From Daphnia carinata (taxonomy: Eukaryota > Arthropoda > Branchiopoda > Diplostraca > Daphniidae): a stretch of DNA of 64,000 bases. Of this stretch, positions 54,742 to 64,000 are shown piece after piece (within the stretch, counting starts at the first letter, position 1; each line of letters starts with the position of its first letter). The DNA lies in NCBI RefSeq assembly GCF_022539665.2, contig NC_081336.1:10454778-10518777 (forward strand). Direction: 5' to 3'. The notes under the pieces are model-generated. The model saw only the letters and a list, made by a program, of their open reading frames with translations. It searched no databases and was not told the DNA's origin. The translations under genes were made by a program, and so were the position numbers.

Positions 54742-56390
54742 AAGCAGAGGAAAGAAGGTCTAACAATGAATATGTTTTGATGCTTAGATAATTCTGTGTG
54801 CTTTGGCTTTGTTTAAATTCGTAACGTTTGAAGGAAGGGGCAAAATTGAGTGAAGAGAGACGACAATGGCATAATTGGTTAAGAAATAACTATGCTGTTA
54901 AAGCGGAAAATTTTTTAATCGTTATGGCCATTGTCACCTCTCTCCCTCCCCCAATTTCATTCATTCATTCTCCCAATACCTTAATTTAAATGGGACGTGA
55001 TTTGAACAAAGTCCACAGATTTTCTAAGCATGCTTACATTTTCATAGTTATACCTCTCCAGCTTCTCTTTTCTTTCGATTTCTTTCACGAATTCTATGCT
55101 TGGTTACTACAGATTGCTTGTACTGTCGGCAATAATTTGGATCTTAAAAATAAAGATGTTAAAAAAAAAATGCTCCAACGAATTCTAGTGTTTTAATACT
55201 TAGACAAGAGCTTCGATGGTCCTACCACGAAGGGCTACCAGTTAAAACAATGTGGCTTATGAAACACGATTTCAATTAGTTTTTTGGGAATAGCCTAAAC
55301 AAAGAAAAATAATTGAATTATTTTTACAACTTCTCATTGCATTGACCTGGTGATCGTACCGTCATTCACGCTTCCTTCTTGCGCAAGAAAAAAAAAATTT
55401 AAGCGGCTTCCGATTTTTATACATTCACGCGTGATTGCATTGGTTTAGAGTATTCTACCTGTGACTATACTAGATCAGTCAATAGGTACGTACAAGTTTT
55501 TAAAAATTGCAGAGGAAAACAACTCAATCGCACTAATAATTTTACAGTTAGTCATCGAATTCTCAGTTCCCCATATTTAATTTCACGAAATTCCGTTATC
55601 GTTACCAATCTCTATGTTTATACTTTGCTTGTTCTTCCTACTTCAAAGGCTTCTTCCTTTTTCCCACTTGAAAAGCCCTCGGAAAAGAAAATGGGAACAA
55701 GAAAAGTGATTTGGAACGATGGAACACGTCACGCCATAACGGTTGATGGCGTTATCATTGCAAAAAGGGGAAAAAAATGTTTACTTCAAACTGGAAATTT
55801 ATCAATTTTTGTATCCTTATTCCGCTAGTAGATCAAAAGACTCGCGTGCGTCCTTCATTCAACGGTCAGAACGGTTCGCTTCTTTAAGTAACATTTTTTA
55901 GTCAATGACTAGCATAAAGCGTGTGGGTGGACGCTCTGACGAGCACGACCATCTTTCGGTCGAATCGATAATATTTGAATGTGATCACCACAGCTGTTAA
56001 AAGCCTATTCATCCATTCCCGTACCATTCGCCACAACACCACATAAAATGTAATGCATTTTTAAAATTCAATTTGGCTTAAGCTCAATTAAATTTAAACA
56101 AGATTTTGTCGCATGAATCGATTTTTCTCTTGTTCTGCTCGAATATCAAAAATTGGCTGAAAAAACGAAGCCAAAACGCTTTCCTGAAAATTATCGATTG
56201 GATTAAAAGCAGATCGTGCGACAGAGTATGGATTAGCCGGATATGATTTTCATAAAATAGTTAAAGCCAGCCGGAAGAGACACGGAAAATATCGGGTATT
56301 GTTACAGATGTGGCAAGTGGTAGGGTGCTAGATGAGATTCTCAAGTTTCTAAATTCAATTATCTAGTCTACACGATGGGCCTAATCTGTT
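54742..56390. other. Noncoding spacer of the unit (right inner copy)
   Basis: Complement of 8315-9960, with the MITE-like inverted motif at about 54845-54955. No credible gene. Confidence 0.6.
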
Positions 56391-57139
56391 CAGCCAGAGA
56401 ACCCGGCATATGTTTCAGCGCGCATGCGGCGAATAATGGCACAGTCTCGCGGTAATGGGATCGACACTGATTTGCACGTGACGGACTCGGCTGGAGATTC
56501 GGGCTGAGAAATAGTTAATCGTGGAAACTCACCGACATCCACGATATCCACGAATAAGTAAACGATGTTGTCCTCGTAGATATGGCATCCACTGTCGTGT
56601 CATCCCCGTCGGATTTGCCGTCACCTTTCTTGCACTTTGGTAACATGAAGCACATGGTTGCTAAACCCTATAGAAGGAAAGATAATGCATCTTATTATTT
56701 ACTTGTTAATAGTCATTTATTTATGGTCAAAACTTACCACTGTAATTTGAACAGAGAACACGACGGCAGCCGTCATTTGGAAACCAATGTGGTCCACTAA
56801 AATGCCAGTCCCAGCGCGTGAAACAAAACGCCCAGCAGAGACGACCAAATACCAGCAACAAGCCCGTGAGTATTGGGATTATCCGGATAACCAGCATGTC
56901 TATTATCAAAATGCAAAAAAGAAATGAATACTGGCACAGCAAATTGAATTTTTTAAATGTGGCTTACACAGCTTCTCTCATGGCATCAACGACCCCCGAA
57001 ACTTGTTGCCCTGCAAACGCAACTCCACTTAGTGCCAATGCGATACCGACAACAGCTAGATTTCTAAAATAAAATCAAATAATGATACTAGTTAAACGGT
57101 TTGAATTTGAGAATTGAAATCAAAAGTACCGATCAAAAG
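56391..57139 (-). pseudogene. SLC18B1: SLC18B1-like detached 3' exons (right copy)
   Basis: Complement of 7566-8314 with the same start junction, the same middle-exon deletion and the same C-terminal end. The junction with T-rich DNA at 57139 is identical to that at 7566, so it formed before the arrays were inverted or copied. Confidence 0.85.
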
Positions 57140-57677
57140 AAATGAATGAATTTAGTCTATTGCAAATTTGCTACGACATCTTTCGCGGGTGGCATAATAA
57201 AAAGAAAAAAAAAGGAAAGAAAAATAAAATAAATGTAAGTAAAATTTGTTGCCAATGAAAAAAAATTTTTAAATGGGATGGGAAGAATAAAATCTAGATA
57301 TTGAAATAAACCACAAAAAAAAAACAAAAAAAAACAGAAAGACTAAGAACTTAATCTAATTAATTCAATGTGCGTTGGTTCGTACGATGTTTCGTCGACT
57401 GGATCATTCGCAACAACGTGACTTTTCTAATAACTTATACATCTACTTACTAATGCCATCAACTTTCGTTTTTCAAAATACGGAATTACATGACATCACG
57501 TATTTTACCGCCTGCTCCCTCCGAGACTCTTACGGCGCTATACACCATTTTTATTAAAATCTTTTGGTTATGGGGAACTTACTGAACAATGAGTCGTGTA
57601 ATTTATTGTTTCCAATCTATTTTACAAAAGCCAAGCCACTACCTGTATGCACCATCATTGACGAGAGCGGTAGGTTG
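57140..57677. other. POLD1 3' flank and A-rich junction (right copy)
   Basis: Complement of 7026-7565. No gene seen. Confidence 0.55.
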
Positions 57678-59190
57678 TCAGGGTAGGCTGAATCTTTCCA
57701 TAAGTTTACCCTGTTCCGTGAGATTTTTTCTAACTTTTGTCCTCATATAATAGATGGGGCAATCTCGGCTAAATGTGGCAAACGATTAGTATTAAGTATG
57801 TAACATGATTAGGATATCACTCAAACTATTTACTTGCAACAAAGAATCTCTTCGTTGAGACTTCCCTGGCACCGTTGACATTCTGTCCATAAACGATTAA
57901 ACTTCTCTTCGAGAGCATAAAGTTGGCCAATTTCCCTCTGGTAGAACTCCGATTCTTTCGGCTTGCAAAATCTGTTTAAATTGGAACAGCAATTTTAACA
58001 AACATCGCCGAGATAGGCAGAAATTAGACTTACTTGCATACAGCACTATCGTCTGGAAGGACGGTTTTGCATCCAACACAGGTGGATTTGCGTGTGGTAA
58101 AGCTAGCCAATCCACCAATTTTTGAAGTAACAAATGAAGGCGTCCGGGTATGGTAACCATCTACAATACGGAATACTGTCAAAACCGTTCAATTATGTCA
58201 AGCAAATAAAGGCGATAAGTCCGTGTTTACGTAGCAACAATGATTCCGCTTTAGATCCAAGTATGGGTTCCAAAATCCGAACAAGGGGTTTTGAAAGCTG
58301 ATTTTCCAAATGGTATGGGGCATCAATAGGTACGCTGTATTCCATTACAAAAATAGGGTTTTCCGTCTAAAGAAGACGTATGAAAACTTAATAGTTCATG
58401 AGAAATTTGAAATCCAAAGACGAACCTTGAGGTAAGCTGGTGTACTTTTAGCGGCTGCGATAATGACATACGGAACTCGATCCCCTAATTTTGGGGTTGT
58501 ACCAGCATCTCGCTTACGCATCTTGTGAGCTAGTTCCACATGTGCCTGTTTACTGGCGTAGTCTTTATCTGTTTTAGTCAGCTCCTTTTTAATAAAAGAA
58601 AGCAAACGGATAAAATCACAGTATTCCAAAACATAGTTACGCTCTACCTTGGTAATCATCAGAAGTGAGATATCGACTTTGTTGCGCAGCAAGTCGAAAA
58701 TAGATTGTTTGGCGTATTCTAGTGCTCCATCCGGATCTCTAAGAGAAAATATCAAAACCTCAAACTTTGAATACTAAAACTGATGACTTTTTGTTTACCG
58801 ATCAATCAAACTTTTCTGCAGACCAGCTATTGATAAGATTGGCAACGAGTTGACAATTATCACGACGAACAGTTTCTAAACCCTTACAATCCATTTTGTC
58901 AAACTTTTCAGGTTTGGTCCAATACAATCCTGGATACCTGTGAAGACAGAAACAGACAGTGCAACTGGTATCTCATCTAACAAGTCTTTATAAATCAGAA
59001 CCGTAATTACCTCTTTTCGTTGATCAATAAATAGGGGTAATAGACTTTTTCGAATTCCAAATTAATGGGTTTGACAAATTTTGCCGACACAAATGCGGCA
59101 GCTTCTCGGCCTAATTCCATGGCTTCGGCCACCGTGGGTACACCGAATTTCACCATTACGGAATCTGTGTTACCATAGATTACCTGACGT
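57678..59190 (-). pseudogene. POLD1: POLD1 3' third (right copy)
   Basis: Complement of 5511-7025. Keeps YGNTDS, the frame shift before LIDRDPD, intact donors (the 15076 donor change is absent), both Cys modules and the native stop at 57678-57680. At residues differing between the two left copies ([14 protein letters not shown] against [14 protein letters not shown]) it agrees with the second left copy. Confidence 0.92.
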
Positions 59191-60100
59191 GACACTAATT
59201 GAGAAAATCCTCGAGTCGCCCCGCGGTCGCGACAAGAGTATTGCACCCAGCTTGAAGATTTGACCGATGATGGCTCGTGACAGTTCCTTGATATATGACA
59301 GATTTTAAAACCGAATTGTAGGAGAATTTACACGCCCCGCGGTGAATTTGAATCGAAAATTCACGAGTGCGTGCGACAATTACAACTTCTGGCTTTTGAA
59401 CCATGGCGGGGATGCACCAGAAACACCTTGTTCTAACAATATGTTCATAAACGGTACCAAGTACGCCGCCTATATGAAAAAATGTGAAATTTTAGATGAC
59501 TTAATCAACGAATGTCACGAAGGGTTTCTTGAGTATCTTAAATGCAATTGGACCTTTTCGTAGTCGCAATCACAGACGTGCCCACTCAAAATTACTTTTA
59601 CCTCAACTTACCCAGTTCATATCGACCCATTCGAATCAAGTTAGTACGAAGGCATCAAGGTTTCAAAATTACACAGCGTTCATTAATTGGATTACCGTTT
59701 TGCCGGAGCCCGTGACAGCACAAGTAATCAAATCTCTTTTGGCAAGAATATCTGCAACTGAAGCTTTCTGTATAGGTGTTGATTTTATGTAGCCAGCAAT
59801 CTTAATGTTTTGAAGTAGTAGTAGGCGCAGGCCGGCTTCTTCGAATGATGTTATTTATCGAGGTACATCTTTTTCTGTAACCTAAAGCAAATCCAAATAG
59901 ATATTTTCAAAACATAAACTACTGTTTCGAAAAATGGTTTACCTGGAGGACGACTTTATCAAAATTGTTAAAGTGTTCCCCACAGACGATCCCCTTAAAC
60001 AGTTCCTTTTCATCGCATGTCACAGCTTCTGGAATGTATTGTTCACGCAGCTTTCCGTCGATTCATCAATAGATTCGGGCAGCATTTCGAGGTGTGGCCG
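59191..60100 (-). pseudogene. vas: vasa/DDX4 fragment (right copy)
   Basis: Complement of 13986-14887: part of the CCHC knuckle, the pre-helicase region, TAA after DVPR, Q motif, motif I and degraded Ia/Ib, fused to POLD1 at the same base. The 5' cut against the transporter (about 60100) is the same as at 13985. Confidence 0.82.
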
Positions 60101-62383
60101 GACTCGGCTGGAGATTCGGGCTGAGAAATAGTTAATCATGGAAACTCACCGACATCCACGACGGAATAAGTAAACGATGTTGTCCTCGTAGATATGGCAT
60201 CCACTGTCATGTCATCCCCGTCGGATTTGCCGTCCCCTTTCTTGCATTTTGGTAACATGAAGCAAATGGTTGCTAGTCCCTATAGAAGGAAATAAACAAT
60301 ACATCTAATTATTTGTTAATAGTCATTTTTGCATAAAACTTAACACTGTAATTTGGACAGAGAAGACGACGACAGCCGTCATTTGGAAACCAATGTGGTC
60401 CACTAAAATGCCAGTCCCAGCGCGTGAAACAAAACGCCCAGCACCACTAAGAGACGACCATATACCGGCAACAAGCCCGTGAGTACTGGGATTATCCGGA
60501 TAACCAGCATGTCTATTATCAAAACGAAAAAAAAAAAGAAATGAATACTGGTACAGTAAATTGATTTTTTTAAATGTGGCTTACATAGCTTCTCTCATGG
60601 CATCAACGACCCCCGAAACTTGTTGCCCTGCAAACGCAACTCCACTTTGTGCCAATGCGATACCGACAACAGCTAGATTTCTAAAATAAAATCAAATAAT
60701 GATACTAGTTAAACGGTTTGAATTTGAGAATTGAAATCAAAAGTACCGATCAATAGGAACGAAGGGAAAACGCCCCAGCAAAAATATGGACAAGGCTCCG
60801 ATCATGGTACTGGAAAAAAGGCAGAGCTTCACAGGTCCTCGGCGATCGCACAAGTATCCCCAAATAGGGCTGGCTATACTGTTGGCACCGTCTTTCAGTC
60901 CGAAAAAGATACCCACGTAAAATGGTGTCAAGTCAAACTGCAAACAAAACATAAAATGATTCTAAAGAAATTAATAATAACGCCAAGACGGAAAACATAC
61001 CGTACGCAACACTTGCGGTTCAAAGTTGATCGAGAGGAACCCGTTCGACATGTCGATACGATGAACGTGAAGAACGGGATCCAAATGGATGGAATACACA
61101 AAATAGCCAATGGCGATTGAGTTTTAGTTTATCCCTCGTCATACTGTGACACTAAAATGTTGAGAAACGAGATGAGAAGGCTGGTGACGTACAATATTTT
61201 GAACTAACTTACCGTCATAATCGGCGAGAAAGGGTAATGCAATAAAGGCCATAATAGTTTGAATTCCTCCCATGAGGATAAAGGTAGTCTTAAAACCACC
61301 TACTTCATGCAATGCACCACCGACTATAGGACTAGCAAACTGGGCAATGTTCATCATGGTTCTTGTAAGATTCTAAAATTAGAACAATGGTAGAAATTGA
61401 ACAGCGAACGCTAAACCTGCATTAGTGAATCTTACAAAGATTTTGGCAACGGAATTGGGAAACTCCACAGCAGTGTACGTAAACGTCGCCGTAATTGTTC
61501 CAGCGTTTCCGGCAGCGTGAATGACGCGGATCAATATAGATATTACGACGAATGAACCCCCGGGAGGGAAATACTCTAAAAAGCTTTTAAAGTTTACTGA
61601 TTAAAACCCAGCTTTTGCGTTTTTTTTGTGTAATTTACTACTCACCCCGATAATAAGCAGCAAATACCTCCAATGAAAACTCCAGAAACAAAGGTGAACC
61701 GAACGCCACTAACTTTTAGCTGAAAGAAAGATGAAGATGCAAATTACACGTTTATGGAACAAATTTGGGGTAATATTTACGTTTTTCCAATAAAAGGAGT
61801 GTGACAAGAAACGATGTCAGGCAGTTGGTACCAATAATAAATCCATAAATGGATACTGTGGCACCCTTATCTTCAGCCTAGAGATTAAAGCAAACATTTA
61901 GATTTCACATTACATATGATCTTATTTCACAGATACTTACAATTTAGGGAAAGAACGGGGGGGAAAGGCAAATGATGATGTGAGAGTTGCTAATGAGAGA
62001 ACAACCAATAGAAGCCATTGTCTGGGTGTCAGTTTTTTCTTCTCTGTTTTATCAACCTCTCCAAAACGCCTATATTTTTTCTTCTTAAGCCCTCCACAAC
62101 CTCCATTACAACTGTCAGATGATGCTGTTGACAGGCATCTATCTTTTTTCACAGTATCCTCCTTTGTGCTCAACTCCTTTTCGTTCGAGTAATAAGTGTT
62201 GATTCAATCTTTTCAGTCGTTTTTGCACCTGATCATGCCAAAGCACTGGTGATGTTTCAGCCATCGAAACTGACCTATTCTTTTGCTGTCTTTCTGGATA
62301 GGGTGGGTATGGCAAACATGGCTTAGCCAAGGTTGTGAACGATCCAACATACCCATTCTTCAAACAGCTTGTGGTATCTTACT
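60101..62383 (-). pseudogene. SLC18B1: SLC18B1-like MFS pseudogene (outer right copy)
   Basis: Complement of 11702-13985 with the same missing ATG, C-run shift, TAA after the ADYD exon (about 61131) and later shift, and the same truncation where vasa begins. Almost identical to the left unit. Confidence 0.88.
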
Positions 62384-62863
62384 TCTCCTTAGCTATAAAT
62401 AAAAATAGCAATAGTAGTCAAATTTCTTTGGCATGCTAAAGAGCAAGACTCAAGCACATAACAACGTAGGTCTGCGTCGAGGTGCAAACGAAAAACACGA
62501 GTTGGCTAAGGCGGGACGGTATATCGTGGAAATGATAGCGGAAACAGTAATAACCACCAGGGTATATGTCCTATAGACGGCATGCATGTGAATTCAGAAG
62601 ATTCCAAAACTGAGATAGTTTTTCACGAAATAAAAATACTTTTTAGAGTTTTTTACAGTTATTTGTGTTGAACATTACGGGAAAAATTCTAATTCATTTA
62701 ATTTCCTTCACACAATTCAAATTACCTTATCTTATTAACATTTTTTTTTGAAAAAACATCAGAGTTTGAGCAGTGATGGGTTCTGTCTTCCGTCGAAAAA
62801 TGCCATAAAGCGAGACAGCGAGCGGTGTTTTTCAAGCACCCGAAGTAAATCGAAATATTCAAA
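62384..62863. other. Intergenic spacer (outer right copy)
   Basis: Complement of 11221-11700; no feature recognised. Confidence 0.5.
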
Positions 62864-64000
62864 ATGGTTCCCTCATTTATGAATATCTTCACGTTCGTCA
62901 CAGCATTAACAGGATCTTCCAGCAGAGAAGAACAACCTGAACAGTTGACACCAGAAAACAGGAGCGACTTGTTACAGGAATGTAACACGACGCATCCTTT
63001 ACCCCAGAATACTTCATCTAGTACTGATTGCCAAGCAGAGAAACCAGATGGAACTGCAAAGGGCGCCCAACAGTCGAAGCAATCACGATTCTTCGAGCGA
63101 ATGAAACAGAAATTCGTCAAACCGGGATTTTTGAGAGAAGATAATACCATCAAGATCAAGTCTGTGCAGGTATGTCTGAACAAGCATAAAGTGGATATGG
63201 TGATTGACAAAGGCTGTGACGAGTCAATCATCAGTCTACAACAATGGCAACAAATAGGCGAGCCCAACTTAACGCCTTTTACGAAGTACAATTTGGTCAA
63301 GTCTAAGCGTACAGGGAAGTTCAAAGAGCACGTAAAATGGGAAGAGGTCGTTGGATTTTTCTACACCCACGTTGTATTACAAGACAAAACAACTGAAATC
63401 CCAATTTACGTGTGTGCAGGATATAAGGCTATGCCCAACTTCCTCGGTTGCAGACTCTTCCACGACCTCCATTTACATCAACAAAATGCGCATTTGATCA
63501 AAATAACACGCACAACAGGAAAGGAAACGCCTCCCGAAACCCCGACAACAAAATCGGATGCCGAACCTAATACTACACTAAACTTGACCGGTGCTATGAT
63601 CAATTACTTGACGTTACTGATCGATATAGCAAAAGACAAGAATAAGAAAAATCGCGAAAAGTATGAAAAGTACATGTCACAGACCATAATGGCCATAATG
63701 GTAGCGTTCGAGATAAAAAGGGCCGCCTCCGGGAACAAATCTGAACCGCTTGTCATTGAATGCAACAGCATCGACAAGCTCAGGAAGACTTTTTCTAAGC
63801 TGGAAAAACTCTACGAAAATGACAAAAGGAGGTCCCGCGAAGTTATACGTGATGCAGAAGACGCGCTGGATGATCATAAAACAAAACTTGCGTCTGCATC
63901 ATCGGAAGTAGAACGCGCGAAACTAACCGAACTTCTCCGGCGAAGAGAAAAAGCCCTGCAAGTGATTGTCGAAAACGAAAATATCGATTTTGAGAAGAAG
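62864..64000 (+). CDS. Retropepsin-like D-K-G protein, outer right copy, cut by window end
   Basis: Open from ATG at 62864 to the window end (379 codons, about 87% of the 435-codon protein). D-K-G and NFLGCRL are present, no lesion seen. Third intact-looking copy of this ORF; differences from 53485 are negligible. Confidence 0.6.
   Translation, partial: MVPSFMNIFTFVTALTGSSSREEQPEQLTPENRSDLLQECNTTHPLPQNTSSSTDCQAEKPDGTAKGAQQSKQSRFFERMKQKFVKPGFLREDNTIKIKSVQVCLNKHKVDMVIDKGCDESIISLQQWQQIGEPNLTPFTKYNLVKSKRTGKFKEHVKWEEVVGFFYTHVVLQDKTTEIPIYVCAGYKAMPNFLGCRLFHDLHLHQQNAHLIKITRTTGKETPPETPTTKSDAEPNTTLNLTGAMINYLTLLIDIAKDKNKKNREKYEKYMSQTIMAIMVAFEIKRAASGNKSEPLVIECNSIDKLRKTFSKLEKLYENDKRRSREVIRDAEDALDDHKTKLASASSEVERAKLTELLRRREKALQVIVENENIDFEKK

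Larger units (their letters stand above)
49796..64000 (-). repeat. Right tandem array, inverted copy of the ~9.38-kb units
   Basis: Landmarks pair with the left array at a constant coordinate sum of about 64705 (e.g. 11220 with 53485; 7328 with 57375), and with the next period at 74085. Period here: 53485 to 62864 is 9379. The innermost unit (49796-53000) differs from the left one: its transporter gene runs on into its native C-terminus and the 8.3-8.85 kb flank instead of into vasa. The array continues past the window. Confidence 0.95.

Noticed and set aside
1-64000. CRISPR arrays, operons or bacterial elements
   Set aside because: Introns, gypsy/LINE elements and animal gene families show a eukaryotic nuclear origin; no spaced direct repeats of CRISPR type were seen.

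Overview
The window looks like arthropod nuclear DNA, most likely a cladoceran crustacean (Daphnia or a relative). The evidence is short GT-AG introns (53-75 bp) in every recognisable gene piece, a vasa-like helicase with CCHC zinc knuckles, an ionotropic-receptor fragment, a tyrosine-rich YYTTTYA repeat protein, and Ty3/gypsy, LINE, CACTA-like and fold-back elements. No family call was tested by database search; all rest on motifs read from the sequence.

Layout. 1-4803: 5' part of a Ty3/gypsy retrotransposon (Gag, then Pol), cut by a 100-base assembly gap (4804-4903). 4904-16810: direct tandem array of a unit about 9.38 kb long (one full unit and the start of a second). Each unit holds a vasa/DDX4 fragment fused to the 3' third of POLD1, a detached 3' piece of an SLC18B1-like transporter, a noncoding spacer, an antisense intact ORF with a retropepsin-like core, and a nearly full SLC18B1-like pseudogene. 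17385-17918: remnant of a USP4/11/15-type deubiquitinase. 19557-27471: a two-gene DNA transposon (CACTA/EnSpm-like DDE transposase plus a DUF4806 protein) bounded by 13-bp inverted termini. It carries a captured semaphorin-2A exon joined to a tyrosine-rich repeat. 27618-29933: a 5'-truncated, RNase H-bearing LINE with a 12-bp target duplication. 30.5-35.4 kb: a 23-bp minisatellite, a MITE, two tRNA-like sequences, hairpins, an LTR-like segment and a 0.96-kb fold-back element. 36.1-44.2 kb: an ionotropic-receptor fragment, an older and diverged vasa relic, a cluster of CTCF-like motifs, an ELYS-like fragment and a palindromic relic of the retropepsin-like family. 47231-48843: a seven-exon C1GALT1-like gene with one in-frame stop. 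49796-64000: the 9.38-kb unit array again, nearly identical but inverted.

The window is therefore a large inverted repeat with a spacer of about 33 kb, packed with fragments of housekeeping and germline genes. All vasa, POLD1 and SLC18B1 copies share the same disabling lesions, so decay preceded amplification. Only the retropepsin-like ORF, the transposase and the DUF4806 gene look protein-coding throughout. The most interesting possibilities are (a) the vasa-POLD1 chimera, amplified in both orientations, as a source of vasa-complementary small RNA, (b) the retropepsin-like ORF with a D-K-G active-site replacement kept open while its neighbours decayed, and (c) the two-gene transposon carrying host exons.
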